A DNA stretch of 64,000 bases from Streptomyces sp. NRRL F-5122 (GTDB lineage: Bacteria > Actinomycetota > Actinomycetes > Streptomycetales > Streptomycetaceae): contig NZ_LMWH01000081.1 of NCBI RefSeq assembly GCF_001507435.1, positions 62,001 to 126,000 of the forward strand, in the 5' to 3' direction. How positions within the stretch are numbered: the stretch's first letter is position 1; every line of letters begins with the position of its first letter. Of this stretch, positions 15,892 through 24,330 are shown one piece after another. The notes below the pieces were generated by a model. That model was given only the letters and a program-made list of their open reading frames with translations, searched no databases and was not told where the DNA came from. The position numbers and the translations under genes were made by a program.

Positions 15892-16827
15892 ATGATGGTC
15901 CCCGCGGCACTGCTGCTGCTCGGCGCCCTGACCGCCGTTCTCGCCCCGCGGCTGCTCGCCCGGGCGGACTGGCCGGACCGGGAACCGGTGGTCGCCCTGT
16001 GGATGTGGCAGTGCGTGGTGGCGGCCGTGCTGGCCTGCTGCGTGCTGTCGATGACGCTGAGCGCGGCGGCCGCCTGGGAGGCAGTACGGGGCCATGTGTT
16101 CGCCCCGGCGCCGCACGCGGTGGTGGACGCCTATGCGCTGGGCACCGGGAGCGGATGGGCGGCGACCACAGCCGTGGCCCTGGCCTGTGGCGGGGCGTGG
16201 ACCGCGGCGATGCTGGTCCGGGAGGTCGCCCGCGCGCGGGCCCGGCGCCGGCAGAGCCGCGCCGAACTGCTCGTCCGGGCCCCGCTGTTGCCCGGCGAGG
16301 AACCCGACACCGACCGGCTGGTGGTCCTGGAGGGAGAGCGCCCCGATGCCTGGTGGCTGTCCGGGGCAACGCCCCGACTGGTCGTCACCACGGCCGCATT
16401 GCGCCGGCTGAAGGGGAGGCAGCTGGACGCCGTGCTCGCCCATGAACAGGGGCATGCGCGGGCCCGGCACGACTGGCTGCTGCACTCATCCGCCGCACTG
16501 GCCAACGGGTTTCCCCAGGTGCCCGTGTTCGCCGCGTTCCGCGACGAGATGCACCGGCTCGTCGAACTCGCCGCCGACGACATGGCATCCCGCCGCCACG
16601 GCCGCCTCACCACCGCTCTGGCACTGGTGGAACTCAACGAAGACCGTGGCGTGTTCGGGCCCTGCCCGACTCCGCAGGCCCATGTGCCGCAGCGCGTCCA
16701 CCGTCTGCTCACTCCTCCCGACCGGCTGCCGCCCGCACACAGGCTCCGGCTGACGGCGACCGCCGCGCTCGTGCCCGTGATCCCGGTGCTGGTGGCCTTC
16801 GTCCCGGGGTTGCGGGCGCTGGGATAG
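15892..16827 (+). CDS. M56 family (BlaR1-like) membrane metallopeptidase
   Basis: This 311-residue protein has N-terminal membrane segments (MMVPAALLLLGALTAVL, WQCVVAAVLACCVLSM, a third near 85-105), then the zinc protease motif HEQGH at His184-His188 in LAHEQGHARARHDWL, and the downstream Glu ligand in VELAADDMASRR. A terminal hydrophobic helix closes the protein. Relatives cleave BlaI/MecI repressors or act as membrane proteases. No BlaI-type gene is next to it here, which is unusual for the family. Of two adjacent ATG codons, 15892 is used. Confidence 0.88.
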   Translation: MMVPAALLLLGALTAVLAPRLLARADWPDREPVVALWMWQCVVAAVLACCVLSMTLSAAAAWEAVRGHVFAPAPHAVVDAYALGTGSGWAATTAVALACGGAWTAAMLVREVARARARRRQSRAELLVRAPLLPGEEPDTDRLVVLEGERPDAWWLSGATPRLVVTTAALRRLKGRQLDAVLAHEQGHARARHDWLLHSSAALANGFPQVPVFAAFRDEMHRLVELAADDMASRRHGRLTTALALVELNEDRGVFGPCPTPQAHVPQRVHRLLTPPDRLPPAHRLRLTATAALVPVIPVLVAFVPGLRALG

Positions 16828-16874
16828 CCGTTGCGCGTTGGCCCGGTCCCCCTCATGTCGGCGAGGATCGGTTC

Positions 16875-17582
16875 ATGCACCTCGCGCACGTCGACTCGCC
16901 GCCGCACCGGTCGAGCCCCCGGGTCGCGGTATTCGCCGCCGCGGCCCTGGCCGTCGCGTCGCTGACACTGCTGTTGCTGGTCGCGCTCTCCTGGTACCCG
17001 TTGACGGCGCTGGACGGCGGCATCTCGCGCAGCCTGCACCGCTCGGCTGTCGCCCACCAAGGGACCACCCGCGCGTTCCGCATCCTGACGGACTGGGTCT
17101 GGGACCCGGCGACCATGCGCCTCCTGGCCGCGGCCACGGTCCTCTGGCTGCTGTGGCGGCTACGGGACGCGCGGACGGCCCTGTGGGTGGCCGCCACCTG
17201 CGTGCTGGCCGCGCTCGTGCAGAACGCCTTCAAGGTCCTGGTGGGCCGGGCGCGTCCCGTGTGGCCCGATCCGGTGGACTCCGCCCGCGGATCGGCCTTC
17301 CCGTCCGGTCATGCGATGACGGCGACCGCGGTGTGCGGCCTGCTGCTGTGGCTCCTGCACCGGTACGGCACCGGGGGCGCGACACGGCTCATGGCGTGGG
17401 CGGCGGCGGTGGTCTCCGTCGTCGGAGTGGGCCTGAGCAGGGTCTGGCTGGGCGTGCACTGGCCCTCGGACGTCGTCGGCGGCTGGCTGCTCGGGGCCCT
17501 GATGGTCGCGCTCGCGGTGGCGTCGTACGAGCGGTGGGGCCGGGGTGAGGAGGAGCCCGCGGCACCGGCGGAGCCGTCTTGA
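16875..17582 (+). CDS. PAP2 superfamily membrane phosphatase
   Basis: This 235-residue protein has five to six hydrophobic helices and the complete acid phosphatase signature: KVLVGRARP (about residues 120-128), FPSGHAM with the catalytic His at about 146, and SRVWLGVHWPSD. It dephosphorylates lipid phosphates or undecaprenyl pyrophosphate on the outer face of the membrane. The ATG has GAGGA upstream. It lies 47 nt after the peptidase gene on the same strand. The stop overlaps a TTG that could extend the following HAD gene. Confidence 0.92.
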   Translation: MHLAHVDSPPHRSSPRVAVFAAAALAVASLTLLLLVALSWYPLTALDGGISRSLHRSAVAHQGTTRAFRILTDWVWDPATMRLLAAATVLWLLWRLRDARTALWVAATCVLAALVQNAFKVLVGRARPVWPDPVDSARGSAFPSGHAMTATAVCGLLLWLLHRYGTGGATRLMAWAAAVVSVVGVGLSRVWLGVHWPSDVVGGWLLGALMVALAVASYERWGRGEEEPAAPAEPS

Positions 17583-17614
17583 CCTCGAGGGCCGCGTCGC
17601 GAAGGATCGCACCC

Positions 17615-18313
17615 ATGGCGATCAAAGGCGTGCTCTTCGACTTCTCCGGCACCCTCTTCCGCATCGAGTCGACCGAGTCCTGGCTGCGTGCGGTGCTGGC
17701 CGAAGCCGGTGCGGCACTGCCCGAGACCGAGGTCGTGCGCGCGGCGGACCGGTTGGAGGCCGCTGGCGCACTGGCCGGAGGCGCCCCACCCGAGGATCCC
17801 CTGCCGGCCGACCTCGCCGCGCTCTGGGCGGTACGGGACCGCAGCGCCGAGGAGCACCGGGCCGCCTACACGGGCCTCTCCCTCCGTGTGCCGCTGCCCG
17901 ACCCGGGCCTCCATGACGCGCTGTACGACCGCCACATGACGCCCGCGGCCTGGCGGCCCTACCCCGACACGGTCGAGGTGCTGGCCGCCCTGCGCGAGCG
18001 CGGTGTCGCCATCGGCGTGGTCAGCAACATCGGCTGGGATCTGCGGCCGGTCTTCCGGGAGCACGGCGTCGACCACTACGTCGACGCATACGTGCTGTCG
18101 TACGAGCACGGTGTGCAGAAACCCGACACCCGGCTGTTCGCCCTGGCCTGCGACGCGCTCGGCGTCGCGCCCGAGGACACGCTCATGGTCGGCGACAGCC
18201 GCCACGCGGACGGTGGCGCGGCGGACCTGGGCTGCGCGGTCCACTTCGTCGACCACCGTCCGGTGGCCGAACGACCGGACGGGCTCCGTCCGGTCCTCGG
18301 CCTGATCGGCTGA
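17615..18313 (+). CDS. HAD family hydrolase with variant motif I
   Basis: This 232-residue haloacid dehalogenase-fold protein has the sequence VLFDFSGTLF at motif I. The second aspartate of DxDGT is replaced by Ser, and that residue normally acts as general acid in phosphatases. Motif II lies in GVVSNIGWD, the lysine in KPDTRLF, and motif IV is MVGDSRHADG. Lack of the second Asp suggests weak phosphatase activity or another HAD chemistry. I start at the ATG at 17615, which has AAGGA upstream; a TTG at 17579 overlapping the PAP2 stop is the alternative. Confidence 0.86.
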   Translation: MAIKGVLFDFSGTLFRIESTESWLRAVLAEAGAALPETEVVRAADRLEAAGALAGGAPPEDPLPADLAALWAVRDRSAEEHRAAYTGLSLRVPLPDPGLHDALYDRHMTPAAWRPYPDTVEVLAALRERGVAIGVVSNIGWDLRPVFREHGVDHYVDAYVLSYEHGVQKPDTRLFALACDALGVAPEDTLMVGDSRHADGGAADLGCAVHFVDHRPVAERPDGLRPVLGLIG

Positions 18314-18337
18314 GGCGGGACTCCCGCTTCCTCAGCC
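18308..18337. terminator. Hairpin terminator between converging HAD and DUF2630 genes
   Basis: GGCTGAGG (18308-18315) pairs with CCTCAGCC (18330-18337), with an inner GCGGG/CCCGC pairing. The hairpin overlaps both stop codons and can serve both strands. Confidence 0.65.
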
Positions 18338-18577
18338 CTGGTAGCCCTCGACCTGCGACGCCGGGCGGACGCGGGCGTCGTCCGGGTTCTCGCCGAACTC
18401 GGACTTCGCGCGGCGCTGGCGCAGCAGATCCCAGCACTGGTCCAACGCGCGTTCGATCTCGGCGAGTCGTTCGTGCTCCGTCTCGCTGTCGATCCGGCCG
18501 GACGATACCGCCTCGCGCAGACCGCGCTCCTCGTCCACCATCGCCGTGATCCTGGCCAGGATCTGCTCATCAGCCAT
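18332..18577 (-). CDS. DUF2630 family protein
   Basis: This 81-residue protein is highly charged and probably helical, MADEQILARITAMVDEERGL onwards. It matches the small actinobacterial DUF2630 family of unknown function. A likely coiled-coil spans about residues 5-55. The ATG has GAGGAGG ten bases upstream. It lies 44 nt downstream of a TetR gene on the same strand. Confidence 0.85.
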   Translation of the reverse strand: MADEQILARITAMVDEERGLREAVSSGRIDSETEHERLAEIERALDQCWDLLRQRRAKSEFGENPDDARVRPASQVEGYQG

Positions 18578-18621
18578 GTGTGTTACGCCTCCTCGGGACT
18601 CGTGCCCACTCTAGGGACGGA

Positions 18622-19245
18622 TCAGTGGCTCTGCGACACCTGGGCCGACGGCCTCGCCGCGCGGGGACGGCCGTGCAGGGCGGCGCGCAGCGGCGGTCCC
18701 AGGATCCGCCGGACGTCCGCCGCCTCCAGCGCGGTCACGGGGCCCAGCGGATTCAGATAGCGCGTGAAGATCAGGCCGCCGATCACCGCCACCGCGGCCG
18801 TGGCGCGGTCCGTGGCGTCGCGGCCGCCGAGATGGTCCGCGATCCGGCCGAGGACCTCCCGCTCGAGGAACTCGCGGAACACCCGCATCACGTCCTCGTC
18901 CCGCAGAGCCGTGCCGTCCATGGCGGCGAACCCGGCACCCGACGGGTCCTCCCACAGCGAGGTGACGGCGTCCAGAAGCCGATCCGCGAGTCCCGCGGGA
19001 TCGCCGCCCAGGGCGCTGACGATCGCGTTCGACCGGCCGCAGCGCAAATTCATCGACTCACCGAACAGCCCCTGCTTCGAACCGAAGTGGTAGCCGATGA
19101 GCGCCACGTCGACATCGGCCTCGGCCGCGACCGCGCGCAGCGTCGTGCCCTGGTAGCCGCGCTCCAGGAACAGGTCCCGGGCAGCACCGGCGATGCGGGC
19201 CTTGGTGGCGGGGCGGCCGGGTGGACGACCGCGTGTTTTATTCAT
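18622..19245 (-). CDS. TetR family transcriptional regulator
   Basis: This 207-residue protein has an N-terminal TetR HTH: IAGAARDLFLERGYQGTTLR, AVAAEADVDVALIGYHFGSK, where the recognition helix ends in the usual YxHFxSK. The C-terminal half is ligand-binding and unassigned. The ATG at 19245 has no Shine-Dalgarno and lies within the palindrome at 19239-19257, so it may be autorepressed from a leaderless or very short-leader transcript. The divergent NmrA-like oxidoreductase gene is the obvious regulated target. Confidence 0.9.
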   Translation of the reverse strand: MNKTRGRPPGRPATKARIAGAARDLFLERGYQGTTLRAVAAEADVDVALIGYHFGSKQGLFGESMNLRCGRSNAIVSALGGDPAGLADRLLDAVTSLWEDPSGAGFAAMDGTALRDEDVMRVFREFLEREVLGRIADHLGGRDATDRATAAVAVIGGLIFTRYLNPLGPVTALEAADVRRILGPPLRAALHGRPRAARPSAQVSQSH

Positions 19246-19257
19246 CAGCGTTGAATA
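19239..19257. promoter_or_regulatory. Candidate TetR operator between tetR and the NmrA-like gene
   Basis: The 19-bp sequence has outer arms TATTCA and TGAATA, exact complements, around a 7-bp core. It overlaps the tetR start codon and sits 61 nt before the divergent gene, a standard position for control of both. Confidence 0.55.
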
Positions 19258-19317
19258 TCCCGGCCCCGAGCGCGAGTGTCAAGGGACGAGCAGACCATCG
19301 ACCCGAGGAGACACGTC

Positions 19318-20010
19318 ATGCACATCGTCGTTTTCGGAGCGGGCGGACCCACCGGGCGTGAACTGGTCGCCCAGGCGCTGGCGGACGGCAACGAGGTGAC
19401 CGCGGTGACCCGCCGGCCGCATCCGACCGCCCCGCGCGCGGGCCTGACCGTCGTAGACGCCGACGCCACCGACCCGGACGCGGTCGACGCCGTGGTGGAG
19501 GGCGCCGACGCCGTACTGTCCGCGCTGGGGGTCCGGCCGGGACGGGCACCGGTGACCCTCTACTCGGCATCGGCACGGACCATCACCGAGGCGATGGGGC
19601 GCCACGGTGTGAAGCGGCTGGTGGCGGTCACCTCCAGCGCCCTGGACCCGGACTGGCGGCCCAGCGGGGCCTTCTTCTTCAACCATGTGCTGGACCCGTA
19701 TGTGAACCGGGTGCTCGCCCGGACCGCGCACGACGACATGCGCCGCATGGAGGCCGTGCTGCGGCAGAGCCCGCTGGACTGGACGGTCGCCCGGCCGTCC
19801 GGACTCTTCGACCATCCGGAGCCGACCCGCTACAGGGTCGCGCAGGACAGCGCGGACGGTGTGTTCACGGCCCGGGCCGACCTTGCGGCGGCCATGCTGC
19901 GGGAGGTGGTCGACCGGCGCTTCGTACGCGGGGCGATGGGCGTCGTCACGAAGGACGTGAAGCCGAGCGTGCCGCGGATGATCTGGCGCGAGGCCGTGCG
20001 CAAACGGTGA
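19318..20010 (+). CDS. NmrA-like / atypical SDR NAD(P)-binding protein
   Basis: This 230-residue Rossmann-fold protein has the atypical SDR motif VFGAGGPTGRELV at the N-terminus, ADAVLSALGVRPG, and LVAVTSSALDPD. The family includes NmrA-type redox sensors and flavin or quinone reductases, and the catalytic Tyr-Lys pair of classical SDRs is not evident. The ATG at 19318 has GAGGAG seven bases upstream and is preferred to the in-frame start at 19276. It faces a TetR regulator and shares its control region. Confidence 0.85.
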   Translation: MHIVVFGAGGPTGRELVAQALADGNEVTAVTRRPHPTAPRAGLTVVDADATDPDAVDAVVEGADAVLSALGVRPGRAPVTLYSASARTITEAMGRHGVKRLVAVTSSALDPDWRPSGAFFFNHVLDPYVNRVLARTAHDDMRRMEAVLRQSPLDWTVARPSGLFDHPEPTRYRVAQDSADGVFTARADLAAAMLREVVDRRFVRGAMGVVTKDVKPSVPRMIWREAVRKR

Positions 20011-20102
20011 CCTCGGCGCCGCCCTGGACCATCCCCCGTGTGGCCCAGGGCAGACGCCGACCCCGGACTCTTCCGACGGAAACGGGTCCGGGATGCGCTG
20101 AG

Positions 20103-20127
20103 TATAGTTGGCTGACAACCAGTCAAC
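20103..20127 (+). promoter_or_regulatory. Promoter and self-operator of the second TetR gene
   Basis: TATAGT (20103-20108) is a good -10 element. It runs into the inverted repeat GTTGGCTG-acaac-CAGTCAAC (20107-20127; seven of eight arm positions match). The expected transcription start lies inside the repeat, which fits autorepression. Confidence 0.55.
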
Positions 20128-20140
20128 GCAGGAGTCCAGG

Positions 20141-20839
20141 ATGTCGCCGCGCAGCGCCTCGGTCAATGAAGAATTGCGGAGACGTTCCCGCGAGCGGCTT
20201 CTGCAGGCCGCGATCGAACTGGTCGGCGAGCGCGGCTACGAGGCGACGACGTTGGGCGACATCGCCGACCGGGCGGGTTCCGCCCGGGGTCTGGTCTCCT
20301 ACTACTTTCCGGGCAAGCGGCAACTCCTGCAGTCGGCGGTGCACCGGGTGATGCACCGCACCCTGGAGGAGGCGCTGGAGCGCGAGCCGCGCACCGACGA
20401 CGGCCGGGAGAGGATGGCGCGGGCGGTCGACGCGATCCTCGGCCTCACCGTGCACCACGCCGTGCTGATGCGCCAGCACATGGCGGGGATGCTGCACGCC
20501 GAGGGGTTCGTGCAGTGCCCCGAGCAGCAGCGGCTGGCGCAACTGCTGCGGGACACCGTCACCCGGCACGGTTCGGCGAACACCGACACCGACTATCCGA
20601 TGCTGCGCGCACTGCTCATGGGCGCGGTCTACGCGGCGCTGATACCGGGCGCTCCGATGCCGCTGCCGGTGCTGCGCGCCGAGCTGTTCGAGCGGTACGG
20701 ACTCGACTGGGAGATGGGCACACCACCGCCTCCCGAAGGACCGGACGGGCGGCACGACACCGGCCTCTCGAGGTTCTTCGCGACGGAGAGCCGGCACCCG
20801 GAGGCGACCGAACTCCCCAAGCAGCCCGGCCCGGCATGA
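20141..20839 (+). CDS. TetR family transcriptional regulator
   Basis: This 232-residue protein has a clear TetR HTH: LLQAAIELVGERGYEATTLG, DIADRAGSARGLVSYYFPGK. The C-terminal domain contains MLRALLMGAVYAAL. The start at 20141 follows CAGGAGTCCAGG; an in-frame ATG at 20108 lies inside the operator-like repeat and is rejected. It may control itself and possibly the NmrA-like gene 130 nt upstream, which has its own regulator. It converges with the DUF6214 gene. Confidence 0.88.
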   Translation: MSPRSASVNEELRRRSRERLLQAAIELVGERGYEATTLGDIADRAGSARGLVSYYFPGKRQLLQSAVHRVMHRTLEEALEREPRTDDGRERMARAVDAILGLTVHHAVLMRQHMAGMLHAEGFVQCPEQQRLAQLLRDTVTRHGSANTDTDYPMLRALLMGAVYAALIPGAPMPLPVLRAELFERYGLDWEMGTPPPPEGPDGRHDTGLSRFFATESRHPEATELPKQPGPA

Positions 20840-20872
20840 ACGTTCCTGTACACACTGCGGCAAAAGCACCTG

Positions 20873-21499
20873 TCAGCAGCGCACATGACGCGGCGGCAGG
20901 AACCCGGCGTCCCTGGCCCCCGCGATCAGCTTGAGCGATCTGCGCCGGCTGCGCCCGGTCGCCCGCATCACCGCGCACACCGGGTCGACGCCCTCCCGAC
21001 GGGCGGCCAGATACTCCTCGGCCACGAAGCGCAAGCCCTCGACACCGCGCGGCATGGCCGGCCGGTCGCGGCACGCGGACGTCCCGCCGGGTTCGTCCTC
21101 GCGTTCCGGCGCCATCCCGCAGGCCTCGAGCAGCGGTTCCTCGATCCAGTCGACGACGGCCGCCAGGTCGTCGAACGTCAACGGCGGCTGGGACCGCACC
21201 TCCTCGATCCCCACACACCCACCCGACGCCACGGCGAGCACATCGATCCACCCTCCGTCGGGCAGGTCGAGCCGCACGGCGAACCACGTCGTGACGTCTC
21301 CGTGCTCCCGCACTTCCCACGCGGGACATACGGATACCGCCCCATCCGACTGGAAGTGATCGGAAAATTCCTGAAAGGACACTTCGAGCACACAACGCAA
21401 CGTATGCGCGTCATCACATACGATGCGAAAGCCACGCACGGCAGGAGCGCGCACCGCACCCCGTCGGCCCAGCGCCGCACCGTTCACCCCTCCCTTCAT
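20873..21499 (-). CDS. DUF6214 family protein
   Basis: This 208-residue acidic protein resembles the Streptomyces DUF6214 family. It contains WEVREHGDVTTWFAVRLDLP, LTFDDLAAVVDWIEEPLLEA and the C-terminal GRSRRRSLKLIAGARDAGFL, which looks like a helical DNA- or RNA-binding tail. No function is known. Start choice is uncertain because the strongest purine tract lies just inside the ATG at 21499. It diverges from the ferredoxin reductase gene with 58 nt between the starts. Confidence 0.7.
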   Translation of the reverse strand: MKGGVNGAALGRRGAVRAPAVRGFRIVCDDAHTLRCVLEVSFQEFSDHFQSDGAVSVCPAWEVREHGDVTTWFAVRLDLPDGGWIDVLAVASGGCVGIEEVRSQPPLTFDDLAAVVDWIEEPLLEACGMAPEREDEPGGTSACRDRPAMPRGVEGLRFVAEEYLAARREGVDPVCAVMRATGRSRRRSLKLIAGARDAGFLPPRHVRC

Positions 21500-21557
21500 G
21501 CCGCGCGCGGTGCAATGCTGGAGCCACCAGCGATCTCCTCAGCGAGGGAGTTCCGCC

Positions 21558-22901
21558 GTGCTGCATGTCGCCGTCGTCGGCTCCGGGCCGAGCGGGGTCT
21601 ACACCGCCCAGAGCCTTGTCCAGCAGGATCCGCAGGTGCGCGTCGACGTCCTGGACCGGCTGCCCTGCCCGTACGGCCTCGTGCGCTACGGAGTGGCACC
21701 GGACCACGAGAAGATCAAGTCGCTGCAGAACAACCTGCGCACCGTCATGGAGCACGAACGGGTCAGATTCCTCGGCGGCGTCCAGGTCGGACCGGGCGGG
21801 GTGTCGCCGGCCCGGCTGCGCGAGCACTACCACGCGGTGGTCTACTGCGTCGGCGCCGCGACCGACCGGCACCTCGGCATCCCCGGCGAGGAACTGCCCG
21901 GCAGCTGGTCGGCGACCGAATTCGTGTCCTGGTACAGCGCGCACCCCGACTCCCTCACCGACGGGTTCGTGCTCGGCGCGCGCACGGCGGTGGTGATCGG
22001 CGTCGGAAACGTCGCGGTCGACGTGACCCGGATCCTGTCCCGCCAGGTGCCCGAGCTCAGCCCCACCGACATGCCGCAGGCGGCACTGGCCGCGCTGGGC
22101 GACAGCAAGGTGGCAGAGGTCCACATGGTGGGGCGGCGCGGTCCCTCGCAGGCCCGGTTCACCACCAAGGAACTGCGCGAGCTCGGCTCCCTGCCCGACA
22201 CCGAGGTGGTCGTGGACGAGGCCGAGCTGGCGCTCGACCCGGCATACGCCGACCCCACCGGACTGCCGGCGGCCCAGCGGCGCAATGTCGAGGTGCTGCG
22301 CGGCTGGGCCGCCGCACCGCCGCGGGGTGCCCCGCGGCGGATCCGGCTGCGCTTCTTCCTGCGTCCGGTCGAACTGCTCGCCGACGGCGGCCGGGTGGGG
22401 GCCGTGCGCTTCGAGCGGACACTGCCCGACGGACAGGGAGGCGTCACGGGCAGCGGGCGGTACGAGGACATCGAGGCCCAGCTGGTGCTGCGCTCGGTCG
22501 GCTACCGCGGAGTGCCGTTGGAGGGTCTCCCGTTCGAGACGGCGACGGGCACGGTGCCGCACCGGGCGGGGCGCGTGCTGCGTGACGGCGAGGTCTCCCC
22601 GGGCGAGTACGTGGCCGGCTGGATCAAGCGGGGCCCGACGGGCGTCATCGGAACGAACCGGCCGTGTGCGAAGGAGACCGTGACGTCGCTGCTCGAGGAC
22701 GCCCCCGGTCTCATGCGGCGCGAGGTCCCCGAGGACGCGCTGCCGGCCCTGAAGGCGGACGGGCTCGCCCCTGTCGACTGGACGGGGTGGCTGGCGATCG
22801 AGCGGGCCGAGGCGGAGCTCGGGGCGTCGCTGGGCCGGTCCGTGGTGAAGCTCCCGGACTGGCGGTCCCTGATGGCCGCGGCGCGCGGAGACGCGCGCTG
22901 A
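21558..22901 (+). CDS. Ferredoxin/adrenodoxin-type NADP+ reductase (FprA-like)
   Basis: This 447-residue protein is of the adrenodoxin reductase family. It has the FAD site VAVVGSGPSGVYTAQSL at the start, CPYGLVRYGVAPDHEKIKSL, the NADP site VVIGVGNVAVDVTRIL, and the C-terminal GWIKRGPTGVIGTNRPCAKE that wraps FAD. It moves electrons from NADPH to ferredoxins that serve cytochrome P450s and other oxygenases. The GTG at 21558 has GAGGGAG upstream and places the Rossmann strand at the very N-terminus, as usual. No P450 or ferredoxin gene is adjacent. Confidence 0.93.
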   Translation: MLHVAVVGSGPSGVYTAQSLVQQDPQVRVDVLDRLPCPYGLVRYGVAPDHEKIKSLQNNLRTVMEHERVRFLGGVQVGPGGVSPARLREHYHAVVYCVGAATDRHLGIPGEELPGSWSATEFVSWYSAHPDSLTDGFVLGARTAVVIGVGNVAVDVTRILSRQVPELSPTDMPQAALAALGDSKVAEVHMVGRRGPSQARFTTKELRELGSLPDTEVVVDEAELALDPAYADPTGLPAAQRRNVEVLRGWAAAPPRGAPRRIRLRFFLRPVELLADGGRVGAVRFERTLPDGQGGVTGSGRYEDIEAQLVLRSVGYRGVPLEGLPFETATGTVPHRAGRVLRDGEVSPGEYVAGWIKRGPTGVIGTNRPCAKETVTSLLEDAPGLMRREVPEDALPALKADGLAPVDWTGWLAIERAEAELGASLGRSVVKLPDWRSLMAAARGDAR

Positions 22902-22968
22902 AGCGGCGGTACCCGGCGGCCGCCACTGGGGCGTCGAGGACCGGTTCGAGCGGCCCGCGGTCCCGCCC

Positions 22969-24330
22969 ATGACCATCTCCGTGCACCCGGTCGACGAGGT
23001 CCCGCCCCTGCGCCGACTCGCCGTCTTCGGCTTCCAGCACGTCCTCGCCATGTACGCCGGTGCCGTCGCGGTTCCGCTGATCGTGGGCGGCGCGATGAAG
23101 CTGTCGGCCGCCGACCTGGCCTACCTGATCATGGCGGACCTGCTGGTGTGCGGAGTGGCCACGCTCATCCAGTGCGTCGGCTTCCGGCGTTTCGGCGCAC
23201 GGCTGCCGATCGTGCAGGGCTGCACCTTCGCCGCCGTCCCCCCGATGGTGCTGATCGGGACGACGGGCGGTGGGCTGCCCGCGATCTACGGCTCGGTGAT
23301 CGTGTCGGGGTGCGCGATCATGCTGCTCGCGCCCGTCTTCGGCGGGCTGCTGCACTTCTTCCCGCCGCTCGTCACCGGGACGGTGATCCTGATCATCGGC
23401 CTCTCCCTGTTGCCCGTGGCGGGCAACTGGGTCGCGGGCGGTCAGGGCTCGAAGGACTTCGGGGAACCGGGGAACCTGGCTCTGGCGGCCTTCGTGCTGG
23501 TCGTGGTGCTCGGGGTGCAGCGGTTCGCACCGGCGTTCCCGAGCCGGATCGCGGTGCTGATCGGCATCGCGGTGGGGCTCGCGGTCGCGGTGCCGTTGGG
23601 GTTCACCGACTTCGGCGGTGTCCGCGATGCCGACTGGGTCGGGATCAGCACGCCCTTCCACTTCGGCACGCCTGTCTTCCGCGCCTCGGCGATCGTGTCG
23701 ATGCTCGTGGTGGCACTGGTGACGATGACGGAGACGACCGGCGATCTGATCGCGGTCGGTGAGCTGACCGGGCGGAGGACCGAGCCCCGATCGCTCGCGG
23801 ACGGCCTGCGGGCCGACGGGCTCTCCACCGTTCTGGGCGGCGTGTTCAACACCTTCCCGTACACGGCCTACGCCCAGAACGTCGGTCTCATCGGCATGAC
23901 CCGGGTGCGCAGCCGATGGGTGGTGGCGACGTCCGGCGGCATGCTCGTGGTGCTGGGGCTGCTGCCCAAGCTCGGCGCGGTGGTCGCGGCGATTCCGGCA
24001 CCGGTGCTGGGCGGTGCGGGTCTGGTCATGTTCGGAACGGTCGCCGCCAGTGGGCTGCGGACGCTCGCGGAGGTGGACCTGAAGGCCGGCCACAACGTGA
24101 CCGTGGTGGCAGTCTCGCTCGCGGTCGGCATGCTGCCGGTCGGTGTGCCGACGGTGTACGAGCGCTTCCCCGACTGGTTCCGGACGGTGATGAACAGCGG
24201 GATCAGCGCAGGCTCCCTGACGGCGATCGCGTTGAACCTGCTCTTCAACCACCGTCCTACGAGAGCGGGTTCGGGTGCCCCCGAGGCGTGCAGGGGCACG
24301 GGACACGGCGAAGTCGCCGACCGGCCCTAG
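22969..24330 (+). CDS. Nucleobase:cation symporter-2 family (uracil/xanthine) permease
   Basis: This 453-residue polytopic protein of the SLC23/NCS2 family has about 12-14 hydrophobic segments. It contains LPIVQGCTFAAVPPMVLIG, the MTETTGDLIAVGEL signature and the AYAQNVGLIGMTRV stretch. It imports purines, uracil or xanthine by proton symport. The specificity cannot be read safely. The gene follows the ferredoxin reductase by 67 nt but is functionally unrelated. A hairpin at 24462-24486 could terminate it. Confidence 0.92.
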   Translation: MTISVHPVDEVPPLRRLAVFGFQHVLAMYAGAVAVPLIVGGAMKLSAADLAYLIMADLLVCGVATLIQCVGFRRFGARLPIVQGCTFAAVPPMVLIGTTGGGLPAIYGSVIVSGCAIMLLAPVFGGLLHFFPPLVTGTVILIIGLSLLPVAGNWVAGGQGSKDFGEPGNLALAAFVLVVVLGVQRFAPAFPSRIAVLIGIAVGLAVAVPLGFTDFGGVRDADWVGISTPFHFGTPVFRASAIVSMLVVALVTMTETTGDLIAVGELTGRRTEPRSLADGLRADGLSTVLGGVFNTFPYTAYAQNVGLIGMTRVRSRWVVATSGGMLVVLGLLPKLGAVVAAIPAPVLGGAGLVMFGTVAASGLRTLAEVDLKAGHNVTVVAVSLAVGMLPVGVPTVYERFPDWFRTVMNSGISAGSLTAIALNLLFNHRPTRAGSGAPEACRGTGHGEVADRP

